This document shows, piece by piece, positions 11,215 through 21,100 of a DNA stretch of 48,459 nt. Each line of letters begins with the position of its first letter. Positions within the stretch are counted from its first letter, which is position 1. Under the pieces are notes generated by a model, which saw only the letters and a list, made by a program, of their open reading frames with translations, searched no databases and was not told where the DNA came from. The position numbers and the translations under genes were made by a program. This DNA comes from Verrucomicrobiota bacterium (lineage in GTDB: Bacteria; Verrucomicrobiota; Verrucomicrobiia; Opitutales; Seribacteraceae), in the NCBI GenBank assembly GCA_028343845.1, contig JAOLZO010000019.1, positions 1-48,459 on the forward strand, given 5' to 3'.

Positions 11215-12829
11215 ACGGTTCCTTGCTCTAATCGCGTGCGGTCTTCTTCAGAGTCTCCACATTTATGCGGCTGACGTCGTACCACCGCCTGCGAAAGGGC
11301 TTAACTGTGTGTTCTTCGCGCCGCGTGTTCCCGAGAAGGACGAGTCATCGCTGGTGGGCATCCATAAGCGCCTGTCCGTTATTGCTGAAAAAGCCGGAAT
11401 CTCGGGTCATTCGCAGGTGGAGTTGTCGCTCGACCCGGACGACAAGAAACGAGCCGCGGAAATTACAGCCGCGTTGTCAAAGGGGCCCGTCGATTTACTC
11501 GGACTCACTGTTTCCAAAGGGATTTTTGGAAAAGCAGAGCAATTCTTCCCGATTATGGACCAGGCCCTGGCGATCAATCCCAGGATGCAGTTCCTCATAC
11601 AGATTCCCGGTCCGGTAAACGTCCCTGTGCGGGATGTGAACCAGCTCAAATGGAGCGGCGACCGCTTTCATAAGATTGCCCATACCATCATCGTGGAAAA
11701 AATGCGCGTTCGCTATCCGAGCACCCACATACATTGCGCCTATTATGGACGCACCGGCCCGGAGCTGAAAACCCGCTTCGAAGATGGGGATCTGCCGGGT
11801 ATTGCGGAGCTGGTCGGAGAGAAGGGTGTCTTCCGCGACAAGGCCGGGAATCCCGGACCTGTGCTGGATGATTTGAATGCCATGCTGACCCTCTCGATCA
11901 TCTACGACGTCGATCTCACGCAGCAGGAGTTGGGCTTGGGATACAAGGCGAGCCTGGGTCCGATGCTCAAGAGGCTTCTGAAGCACGAATCCAAACATCG
12001 CGAACACGTTCCGGAACCCTTTGCGGGAACGGGACCGAATGTTTTCACGCCGGAAACCTGGGATCCGCCCTGGGGTTACACTGTCCCGCAGGCCGACAAA
12101 AAGGGCATCAATGCCTTCCTGTGGGGGCATAAATTCTTCGCACCGCTGGTTGAGGCAACAACTGCAATCGCGAAAGAAAGCGGGATTAACGACCAAACGA
12201 TAAAGGCTCATGTGCACAAGCCTTTTCAAGGTGGGCCTGGTGTGGGTGCCTTGAATTTGATGCCGAATAAAAAGGGTAACCCATTACAACTCGATCTCGC
12301 CGCTAAAAAGTATGATCTCGTGTGCCTGACCTATCACATGGAGGATACGGGCAGGCTCCGACATTACAAAAGGTGGTTTGATTTTGTTCTGGCGCATAAC
12401 CCGGAGGCGCGGCTCCTTATTCATCTGCCGGCTTCCTTCGACCCGGTCAGTCGTGATCTCCGCTTGTTCAACAAAACCGGCGATGCGATACGTGCCCGTT
12501 TCTACAAGGAGATCGTGCTGCCCATGCGGGCGATGTATTCCGATAATCAGATCATCTTCTGGTCTTCCGGGCGCGTTAACTCTGAGCTCCGGCGGCGCTA
12601 CGAAGAAGGGAAGTTGCCCCGGGTCAAACAGCTGGTCGGCCCCAGAGGAATCTTTGCGGTTCAGGGCGGCTTGCCGGGCCCCTTGCTGCAGGACCTGGAA
12701 GGGCTGATCCTCTACTCGCTCATCTACAAGGTTGACTTACCGCAAAAAATGACTGGCCAGGAAGGCAAGCTGGACCTGAACGCACTGGCCACCGAGATGA
12801 TCGTCATGGAAAAGGCGAAGGGGCTGTGA
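11207..12829 (+). CDS. Secreted protein made of two copies of an unrecognised domain
   Basis: 540 residues from the ATG at 11207, which overlaps the preceding stop; the longer open frame upstream lies inside the previous gene and is rejected. A signal peptide covers about residues 1-21 (FLALIACGLLQSLHIYAA). The mature protein is an internal duplication: residues about 34-237 and 303-511 align along their length. The best match is ELKTRFEDGDLPGIAELVG (from 186) with ELRRRYEEGKLPRVKQLVG (from 460), each followed by a GxF...PGPxLxDL...LxLSxIYxVDL block. Alternating strands such as YDLVCLTYHMED and ARLLIHLPAS suggest an alpha/beta Rossmann-like or SGNH-like fold, but I see no reliable catalytic triad. 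I do not recognise the family. It is the last gene before the three giant paralogues and overlaps or abuts both neighbours. Confidence 0.65.
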   Translation: MNKRFLALIACGLLQSLHIYAADVVPPPAKGLNCVFFAPRVPEKDESSLVGIHKRLSVIAEKAGISGHSQVELSLDPDDKKRAAEITAALSKGPVDLLGLTVSKGIFGKAEQFFPIMDQALAINPRMQFLIQIPGPVNVPVRDVNQLKWSGDRFHKIAHTIIVEKMRVRYPSTHIHCAYYGRTGPELKTRFEDGDLPGIAELVGEKGVFRDKAGNPGPVLDDLNAMLTLSIIYDVDLTQQELGLGYKASLGPMLKRLLKHESKHREHVPEPFAGTGPNVFTPETWDPPWGYTVPQADKKGINAFLWGHKFFAPLVEATTAIAKESGINDQTIKAHVHKPFQGGPGVGALNLMPNKKGNPLQLDLAAKKYDLVCLTYHMEDTGRLRHYKRWFDFVLAHNPEARLLIHLPASFDPVSRDLRLFNKTGDAIRARFYKEIVLPMRAMYSDNQIIFWSSGRVNSELRRRYEEGKLPRVKQLVGPRGIFAVQGGLPGPLLQDLEGLILYSLIYKVDLPQKMTGQEGKLDLNALATEMIVMEKAKGL

Positions 12830-12855
12830 GTGGGGAGTTTTCCAAGGCTATCAGC

Positions 12856-15800
12856 ATGACTATGCGGGGCCGGAATTCACCCTTCCTAATCATACTCTCA
12901 CTGTGTTTAGTGGCACCACTCTTGCAGCCACTCTCGGCGGCGGAGGCCGAGCCGGCCATTGCTAAGCCGGTTGCCTGGCATGCCTCGAATGCGGATGTTC
13001 GCGCGCCGGTCAAGGTGGATGTTAAGGGCGCGCTGCTGCGGATGCCGCCGCAGGTGTATCTCGCCGATTTGACGCCGCTCGAAACCACCGCCGGGCTAGC
13101 CTTTGATCCGCTGAGTAAAAAGGCCATGCAGACCGACGTCCGCGATCCGAAAGAGAAGGCGGCGACGATCGCTACGTTGAAGCAAGCAGAATTAAAGCCA
13201 CAACATTTTCTCTCAGTGGCCGCATGGGAGGCGTACAAAAAGAAGTCCGCAAATGCCTACGGTGGACTGACGGAAAAGGAGGGCGGCCCGATGTTGCGGC
13301 TTAAGGGCTCGGTGACCGTTGCCCTGAAACCGGAGTATAAATTTTTTACTTGGAGGGGGCGCTCGGGCACCAAGGTCTTCATCGACGGTAAGGAGGTCAG
13401 GCCAGAACATAACTTCGCAAGGTACTGGCAAGAGGGAAAGATAGACTGGCAAGAGGGAAAGATCGACATTCAAGAGGGAGCTGAAGTTGTCGGGCATAAC
13501 GCGCAGTTCGCTGACCATCAATCCGCCTTAGTGTCCATCCCGTCCGGCGCCAAGACGCTCAAATTTGAAGTGACTCCTAGTCCTCACACCACAAACGTAG
13601 GTCAAGCGGGTTTCATTACCCGACACCCCAAGGTTGCACGCGCCACGATTTGTTTCCCCGGACTTGATCCCGTCCGGCTGATTCCCGTCGTATATCGGGC
13701 AAACGGCGAGCGGGTCGGTTGCTGCGTTGTCTGGGCGAGCAAGTCGATGCCGATCATGTTCGACTCGTCCAGCGGCGACGAGGATTATTGGGTCTACCTG
13801 CTCGACGAGGCAAAGAAACCGGTGCCTCTCGATTGGACGCCGCAGGCGGAAGTGATGGAAGAGGCTCGCCAGCTCGAGCGTTACAACCCCGAGCTCGAAA
13901 CGCTCGCCGGCTTTGAAAAGCTGTGGGGATCCGCGGAAATCGTCGGAAGAGGCGTTCCAAAGTCGCGTGCCGTGGCGGGGCATGCCACGCGAACGGGGTG
14001 GCTCAGGCCGTCACGCGTCATGCATAGCTTCTCTCCTACCTTTGGAAAGACCGGCTCAGAACCGGTCACCATGCACGAGGTGGTGGGCGCCCAGTCGGCA
14101 ACGCTTCGGCGAATCAGCGGCACCTTTCACATTCCGGCAACCGATACGTACACCTTCTTCTGCTTGGCCGGACCTGGAGGCTATGTGCTGCTGGACGGCC
14201 ACTTGGTCGCCTCGTTTCGGGATGGAAGTTCGACGCCCGGGTCAGGATCGGGGCGAATTCTCAATTTAAAAATAGAAAAAGGACAACACCGTATCGAGCT
14301 CTTGCAATATGGCCCGACCGGGCATGCGGGTTGGGCCGGGCTGTGGTGGAAGAATCCGAGCCTGAAGGACCTTAACGGAGATCACCTGATCGGCTATCGG
14401 AAATTTGGTCAATCCAACGCAGGCACGCGCGGGAACTACGTGGTCTGGGAGCCGCTGGCGGATGCGGTGACCGCGCCGCTGGAACATCGTGCGAATGCCT
14501 CGAGCGCCTCGTTCAATTGGTATCCGCTCGCCCATCAAGGTGGGCTTTATCCAAACATTGGCTATCCCAAGTATGCCCTGAACTGGTATCGCTTCAGCGC
14601 CCATGCCCCGGGTGCTTCCGCCGACGCCGTCTATCGCTGGCGATTCGACGACGGCCGCAGGGCCGAAGGCAAACAGATCCGCAAGCTCTTCTTGCGCGGC
14701 GGCACCAGGAAGGTGGAGCTCGAGGTCTTGGATGCCCCGGGCGGCAAGGTGATCGCCCGCGCAGCCGGCGAGGTCGCCGTTCATATGAGTCTGGACGACT
14801 GGGCTGACGGTAACGTAATGAATACTTCGGGTCAGAATAGACTTACCGGCGCGTGGGTTTACGACGTAAAACAACCCTCTTTTAATCCTCTGTTGGCGCA
14901 GATTTGGGAATTTGCGGAGGAAGGCAGGCTTGAGCAGCTGCCGGTGGACGATCTGGTCAACTACTACGAGTGGTTGAATGCCGCCAGTATTCGAAATGGC
15001 TTCGACGAGGGCACTCTGGATTCCGCCACCTGGAAGCGTCCTACCACAGAGCACCGAGGCGTTCCTCTTGTCTCACGCATCCAGATCTTTGATGATGCCG
15101 TTAAGAAGCATAGCGACGCCCGTAAACGCAGCGGCGATGTGCTGGCCGCACGGGCCGATGACTTGATCGCCGCGTATCCGTACAGCGAACTGCTGCGGAT
15201 CGCCCAGAATTTGAGTCGCACGGAACGCGGCCCGAGCCGCGCTCACTACGCGGCTGCCGAAAAGCTCCTGGCCGCCGTGCTCGAGCGTGCTCCCGCCGGT
15301 AGCTCTCAGTGGAGAACGGCTGCGTTGGCGCTCTCGGATATTGTGCTGTCCGTCCGCGGCGACACGGAATCTGCGTTGGCGCTGCTCGAGAAATTCCAGC
15401 GGACCAAACCGGCCGTCGATATGGTGGACTCCTGGCAATTTGCCGAGGCCCGCGAGGGCCGTCCTATTGGAGACAACGATAAGCTCGCCGCACTGACGGC
15501 TGAGTTGGAATGGTCGCCCATCGAGCGGCCGCGCCACCGGATCGGTTATGAGCTAAATCACATGGAGGAGCACCAGACCTACCAGCCTGTCAACGGACGC
15601 ACATCACTGCAGAAAATGTTAAGCGACGGCTGGGATATCCCCTTCAAAAACAACCGGGGATTCTGGTTGGCCCGGGACTTCGATCTGCCCGCGGACTGGG
15701 AGGGCAGCCAGCTTATCTTTAAGGCTGGCACGCCGATAAAAACCCAACATTGGCAAAAAGACCAGACCGACCACGTCTGGATTAACGGCGAGCCGCTCGG

Positions 15801-18138
15801 GCGCATGCGGCAATGGCCGGATCAAAACATCGTCATCCCGGCCAAGCTTCTGAATAAAGGCGGCAAGAACCGCATCACCTGGCTGTTTCAGCCCAATCCC
15901 TGGTCGAATCTTGGGGCGCTGGCGTCTCCCATCGTGTTGGCGTCAGATTTGAGATATCGAGTCGCCACCTACGGCGGGAGGCTCAAAATAGAGAAGGCCG
16001 GCAGCCCATTGGTCGTCACGGAAAATTATGAGATTGTGTATCCCATTTACGATGCGGCTCGCTCGCTCGCCTTCTCACCTGACGGCAAGCAACTCGCATC
16101 GGGATACCAATACGGCAGTGTCCGCTTGTGGGACCTCGAGGAGACCCTCGCAGTAAAGGAGCATAACACAGCCTTCCCAGCGCAAACGATCCGCATCGGT
16201 GACGTTGCCCTCGTATCACTGGCCTGGTCGCCAGACGGCAAGCGGCTCGCAGTGGGCAGCGCGGACTATCGCATTACGCTGCTGGACCTTATCAACAGGA
16301 AGGTGCTCCGCTCATACGTCGGGCACGACGGGGAAGTGACCGCGCTGGCCTTTTCGCCGGACGGCACACGGCTGGCGTCGGCCAGTCATGACCGGACGGT
16401 CAAGGTTTGGGATGCGTCCTCCGGTAAAGAACTGCTGACGCTCGCCGGACACTCCGGGCCGGTGGAAGCGGTGGCCTACTCTGCGGACGGCAAGAGCATC
16501 GCCAGCGCAATCGACAAGACCCACATTCGGCTGTGGGACGCGAGCACCGGCAAGACGCTGCGTACGCTCGATTCCCGTGTCGCCCCTGTCGACGATATCG
16601 TTGTAGAGACGCACAACTATATCCCCTATCTTGATGAGTTCTCCGAGGGCATGCCGGGCCGGGTGTTGTCGCTGGCCTTCTCGCCGGATGGCAAACGACT
16701 CGCTTCGGGAAGCCAGGAGGGTTTCATCAACCAATGGGACCTGGCGTCGGGAAAGAAACAGACCTTGGTCCCGCGGCGGAGCGTGTATGACACCGATGAT
16801 CGCGCGCTCAAGGCAATGTACAGCCACGACGGCAAAGAGTTGATTTCTGTCCACACAGGCAGGGGGTATGCCCAGAAATGGGATAGTGAAACCGGCCAAG
16901 GCGGCGAGCGCTTTGCCCTTTTGGGGACCGGGCGCTTCAAATCGGTCTCGTGGCTCCCCCCCGGGAAAGGCCCGGACCGCCCGGCGATTGGTTTTGAAAA
17001 CTATCCGGTCGGGCTCTACACCACCAAGGACTGCGAAGAGCCAGGAATGACGGTTGCCAGTTACGCTGGCCGTTGGGAGAAGCTGCCGGACTTCGATGCG
17101 CTGAAACCGGTCAAAGAGGGGGTCGTCAGACACATTGACCAAGAGCATCTCAGTGGCACCACATGGCAGCTAGACCCGCAAGGGGGTCTAGTTCAAGGCA
17201 CACGTTTTAAGGGTGGACGACCTCATCTCATGTCCATTGCCGAGGAGCATCTCAGTGATGCGCTGCTTCCTTATTGGAAGTCCGGCAAGAAGGAGGACGG
17301 TTCTGATCAGTGGACCGCTCAGCCCTCTGGCATGAAGGCTTCTGGCTATCTGAAGGTCGAGAAGGCGGGTGACTACGAGTTTTCCTTGCACTCCTACGAG
17401 AACCTTAGCCAATTGGTGGTCGGTTCGGAAACCGTGGTTCATAACGACGGTAAGGGCAAGAAAGTAACACACGGCAAGGTACATCTCGAACCGGGTGTGC
17501 ATCCGGTGACGCTGACTTTTCTCAACGCTCGACAGCAAAGAAACCCTCAGCGAAGACAACACGAAAATGCCAGAGGGCTGCACGTCGGTTTCCCTGAAGC
17601 GTTCGTCCGCTCCTTGACCGCGGGCGACATCGCCGGCATTCGTCTGATGGCAGGTGCCTTGTTGGCAGAAGGGAAACGCGAGGAAGCGAAAGACCTGCTG
17701 ATCAAGTTGCACCGCGGCGCATGGCCCTTGTCGGAGAGGGATCAAGAGTACGTGGAGCAGTCTCGGATGCGGATTCGGCGAATGGCCGGAGCGTCCGCCA
17801 ACGACCGGTCTCATGCCTTGGCTCTGATCGAGTCCTCGCTGGTCACCTGGCCGATGTTGCGTCTCGATCCCGAGTTCATGGTCAGCGTGATCGCCGTCTA
17901 CGCCAATTTGGGCGACCCGAGAGCGACCATTCTCGCCGATCAGATGCTCAAGGCAGAGATGCACGACGGACAGCGCCGCATCCTCATCATGACCCAAGTG
18001 AAGATCAAGCTCAACGAAGGCGACCTCCCCGGTGCCGGCCAGGTCTACCAGAAGCTCAAGAAGCTCGCCCCGCAAAGTGAAGAAACCATCGCAGCCCGTG
18101 AACTCATCAAGGCGGCCGTGATCAAGAAACGAGATTAA
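12856..18138 (+). CDS. Giant secreted PA14-PKD-WD40 protein, paralogue 1 of 3
   Basis: 1760 residues from the ATG at 12856, chosen because AAGG lies eight bases upstream and a signal peptide follows (FLIILSLCLVAPLLQPLSAA); a GTG at 12826 overlapping the previous stop is the alternative. Order of parts: an N-terminal region resembling NPCBM-type carbohydrate-binding modules (about 60-170), a DUF2341-like segment containing FDSSSGDEDYWVYL (about 302-315), a PA14-like lectin domain (about 410-500, GPGGYVLLDGHL), a PKD-like domain (about 595-655), a helical TPR-like part (about 660-900), a galactose-binding-like jelly roll (about 928-1025), a WD40 propeller of six clear blades plus a probable seventh (about 1068-1371), a second PA14-like domain (about 1466-1580) and a helical tail. 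No catalytic motif is seen; a large surface or periplasmic binding scaffold is likely. Only this copy has three consecutive seven-residue WQEGKID-type units near 190-210. Confidence 0.8.
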   Translation: MTMRGRNSPFLIILSLCLVAPLLQPLSAAEAEPAIAKPVAWHASNADVRAPVKVDVKGALLRMPPQVYLADLTPLETTAGLAFDPLSKKAMQTDVRDPKEKAATIATLKQAELKPQHFLSVAAWEAYKKKSANAYGGLTEKEGGPMLRLKGSVTVALKPEYKFFTWRGRSGTKVFIDGKEVRPEHNFARYWQEGKIDWQEGKIDIQEGAEVVGHNAQFADHQSALVSIPSGAKTLKFEVTPSPHTTNVGQAGFITRHPKVARATICFPGLDPVRLIPVVYRANGERVGCCVVWASKSMPIMFDSSSGDEDYWVYLLDEAKKPVPLDWTPQAEVMEEARQLERYNPELETLAGFEKLWGSAEIVGRGVPKSRAVAGHATRTGWLRPSRVMHSFSPTFGKTGSEPVTMHEVVGAQSATLRRISGTFHIPATDTYTFFCLAGPGGYVLLDGHLVASFRDGSSTPGSGSGRILNLKIEKGQHRIELLQYGPTGHAGWAGLWWKNPSLKDLNGDHLIGYRKFGQSNAGTRGNYVVWEPLADAVTAPLEHRANASSASFNWYPLAHQGGLYPNIGYPKYALNWYRFSAHAPGASADAVYRWRFDDGRRAEGKQIRKLFLRGGTRKVELEVLDAPGGKVIARAAGEVAVHMSLDDWADGNVMNTSGQNRLTGAWVYDVKQPSFNPLLAQIWEFAEEGRLEQLPVDDLVNYYEWLNAASIRNGFDEGTLDSATWKRPTTEHRGVPLVSRIQIFDDAVKKHSDARKRSGDVLAARADDLIAAYPYSELLRIAQNLSRTERGPSRAHYAAAEKLLAAVLERAPAGSSQWRTAALALSDIVLSVRGDTESALALLEKFQRTKPAVDMVDSWQFAEAREGRPIGDNDKLAALTAELEWSPIERPRHRIGYELNHMEEHQTYQPVNGRTSLQKMLSDGWDIPFKNNRGFWLARDFDLPADWEGSQLIFKAGTPIKTQHWQKDQTDHVWINGEPLGRMRQWPDQNIVIPAKLLNKGGKNRITWLFQPNPWSNLGALASPIVLASDLRYRVATYGGRLKIEKAGSPLVVTENYEIVYPIYDAARSLAFSPDGKQLASGYQYGSVRLWDLEETLAVKEHNTAFPAQTIRIGDVALVSLAWSPDGKRLAVGSADYRITLLDLINRKVLRSYVGHDGEVTALAFSPDGTRLASASHDRTVKVWDASSGKELLTLAGHSGPVEAVAYSADGKSIASAIDKTHIRLWDASTGKTLRTLDSRVAPVDDIVVETHNYIPYLDEFSEGMPGRVLSLAFSPDGKRLASGSQEGFINQWDLASGKKQTLVPRRSVYDTDDRALKAMYSHDGKELISVHTGRGYAQKWDSETGQGGERFALLGTGRFKSVSWLPPGKGPDRPAIGFENYPVGLYTTKDCEEPGMTVASYAGRWEKLPDFDALKPVKEGVVRHIDQEHLSGTTWQLDPQGGLVQGTRFKGGRPHLMSIAEEHLSDALLPYWKSGKKEDGSDQWTAQPSGMKASGYLKVEKAGDYEFSLHSYENLSQLVVGSETVVHNDGKGKKVTHGKVHLEPGVHPVTLTFLNARQQRNPQRRQHENARGLHVGFPEAFVRSLTAGDIAGIRLMAGALLAEGKREEAKDLLIKLHRGAWPLSERDQEYVEQSRMRIRRMAGASANDRSHALALIESSLVTWPMLRLDPEFMVSVIAVYANLGDPRATILADQMLKAEMHDGQRRILIMTQVKIKLNEGDLPGAGQVYQKLKKLAPQSEETIAARELIKAAVIKKRD
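13424..13486 (+). repeat. Three in-frame 21-nt units inside paralogue 1
   Basis: Two almost identical 21-base units (13424-13444 and 13445-13465, differing at one position) and a more divergent third (13466-13486) encode consecutive WQEGKI-like heptads. Paralogue 2 has a degenerate version of the same units and paralogue 3 has lost it. This is an in-frame microduplication in an exposed loop, not an intergenic repeat. Confidence 0.75.
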
Positions 18139-18140
18139 CC

Positions 18141-21100
18141 ATGATTCTGCTACGTAATATGAAACCACTCTTAATCATACTCTCGCTGTGCTGCACGGCA
18201 CCACTCTCGGCGGCGGAGACGGAGCCTGCTGCTGCGCCGGCCTCCTGGCATGTGCAGAACGCCGAGTTGCGCGCGCCGGTTAAGGTGGATGTTAAGGCCG
18301 CCTTGCTGCGGATGCCGCCGCAGGTGTATCTGGCCGATTTGACGCCGCTCGAAATCACGGACGGGCTTGCCTTTGATCCGCTGAGTAAGGACTTCATCCG
18401 GATCGACGTCCGCGATCCGAAAGAGAAGGCGGCGACGATCGCTAAGTTGAAGGAAACGTACAAAGCGGCGGGCAAAGAGTGGGACCCAAAAGCCTACGGT
18501 GGAACGAACGAAAACGACGGCGGCCCGATGTTGCGGGTCCAAGGCTCGGTGACCGTTGCCCTGAAGCCGGAGTATAAATTTTTTGCCTGGCAGCGTATGT
18601 CCCAGGGCAAGGTCTTCATCGACGGCAAGCCGGTCAAGCCACATCGCATGGGCACAAGGGCCTGGCGAAAGGGAAAGGTAGGCTGGCAAGACGGAAAGAT
18701 AGACATTCACGAGGGAGTTGAAGGTATCGACCGTCTCGGCGGGCATTTTGGACATGCTGGCTTGGTGACCATCCCGCCCGGCGCCAAGACCCTCAAATTT
18801 GAAGTGGCTCCTGGGGGGCAGGGCCCATTCGTTCGTCAAGCGGGTTTCATTACCCGAAACCCCAAGGTTGCACGCGCGACGATTTGTCTTCCCGGACGCG
18901 ACCCGAGCAAGCTGGTTCCCGTTGTGGTTCGAGCCGGCGGCGAGCGGGTCGGTTGCCGCGTTGTCTGGGCGGGCAAATCGATACCGATGACGATCATGTT
19001 CGACTCGTCCAGCGGCGACGAGGATTATTGGGTCTACCTGGTCGACCAGGCAAAGAAACCCGCGCCACTCGCTTGGACGCCGCAGGCGGAACTTATTGAA
19101 GAGGCCCGCCAGCTCGATCGCTACAATCCCGAGCTCGAAACGCTCCCCGGCTTTGAAAAGCTGTGGGGATCCGCTGTCATCGTGGGAAGAGGCGTTCCGC
19201 TGTCGCGTACTGTCACTACCTACCATTATTCCAAAGGAATGGGGCGGCTCAAGCCGTCACGGGTCATCTTTCGCGGTACGCCTTCCTTTGGGAAAAACGG
19301 CACGGCGCCGTTCACCCTGCACGAGCTGGCGGGCTCCCAGCCGGCAACGCTTAGCCGAATCAGCGGCACCTTTCATATTCCGGCAAGCGGTTCTTACCGG
19401 ATCTTCTGCATGTCTGGACCTGGAGGCTATGTGCTGCTGGACGGCCACTTGATCGCGTCGCTTCGGGATGGAAAATCGGGGGGCAACCACGCGGGGGAGA
19501 AATCGGGGCGAATTCTCGATTTGGAATTAGAAAAAGGACAACATCGTATCGAGCTCTTGCAATATGGCCCGACCGGGCAGGTTGGTTGGGCAGGGCTGTG
19601 GTGGAAGGATCCGGGGCTGAAGGATCTTAACGGAGATAAAATTATCGGCTTTCGGCTATTTGGCAAAACAAACGAAGTCACATCCGGGACCCCCGGCAAC
19701 ACCTCCGCGAACTACATGGTCTGGGAGCCACTGGCGGATACGATGACCGCGCCGCTGGAACATCGTGCGAAAGACGCGTGGGCCACGTTCAGCTGGTATT
19801 CGCTCGCCCATCAAGGAGGGGTCTATCCCGGCATTGGCTATCCCAGGTATGCGCTGAACTGGTATCGCTTCAGCGCCGATGCCCTGGGTGCTTCCGCCGA
19901 TGCCGTCTATCGCTGGCGCTTCGACGACGGCCGCACGGCTGAAGGCAAGCAGGTCACGAAGCTTTTCTTGCGGAGCGGCATCAGGAAGGTGCAGTTAGAG
20001 GTGCTGGATGCCCCGGGCGGCAAGGTGCTCGCCCGCACCGCCGGCGAGGTCGCTGTTCAGATGAGTGTGGCCGATTGGCATGACGGTAATTTAGTGAATT
20101 GGAGTTATTCTGGCGGACACTTTAGACACTCTTCTAGTCCTCTGTTGGCGCAGATTTGGGAATTTGCGGCCGAAGGCAGGCTCGAGCGGCTGCCGGTGGA
20201 CGATCTGGTCAACTACTACGAGTGGTTGAATAACGGCAGCATTAAAAATGGCCGTGATCAGGGCTCCTTGGACCCTGCCACTTGGGTACGTCCTGCGGAA
20301 GGTGGCTCGCAGGAGGAATATCTCTCACGCATGAAGGTATTTGATCATGCTGTTAAGAGCCAAAGGAAGGCCCGTCAACGGAGCGGCGACGTGCTGGCCG
20401 GCCGGGTCGATGACGTGATCGCCGCGTATCCGTACAGCGAATTGCTGCGCATCGCGCAGAGTTTGAGCCGCACGGAACGCGGGCCAAGCCGCGCTCACTA
20501 CGCTGCCGCAGAAAAGCTCCTGGCCACCGTGATCGACCGTGCCCTCGCCGGCAGTTCTCACTGGAGCACGGCCGCGTTGGCGCTCGCAGATATTAAGCTG
20601 TCCGTCCGCGGCGACACGGAATCGGCCCAGGCGCTGCTCGAAAAATTCCAGCAGACCAAACCGGCCGTCGATAGGGTCGACTCCTGGCAGTTTGCCGAGG
20701 CCCGCAAGGCCCATCAACTTGCAGACACCGATCAGCTCGCCGGACTGACGGCTGGCTTGGACTGGTCGCCCATCGAGCGGCCGCGCCACCAGATCGGTTA
20801 TCACCGCGAACCCTACCAGCCCATCCGCGGGCGCACAGCGCTGCAGGAAATGGTAGGCGATGGCTGGAGTATTCCCTTTAAAAACAACAGGGGATTCTGG
20901 TTGGCCCGGGACTTCGATCTGCCCGCGGACTGGAAGGGCAGTCAGCTCATATTTAACGCTGGCACGCCCCAAGTAAAAAACCATTGGCAGAAAGACCAGA
21001 CCGAGTACGTCTGGATTAACGGCGAGCCGCTCGGGCGCATGAGGCAATGGACGGACCAAAATATGGTCATCCCGGCAAAGCTTCTAAAAAAAGGCGGCAA

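Noticed and set aside
17188-18168. Minus-strand open frames opposite the ends of the giant genes
   Set aside because: Similar frames recur in all three paralogues because the sense sequence is conserved; none has a domain or start signal.
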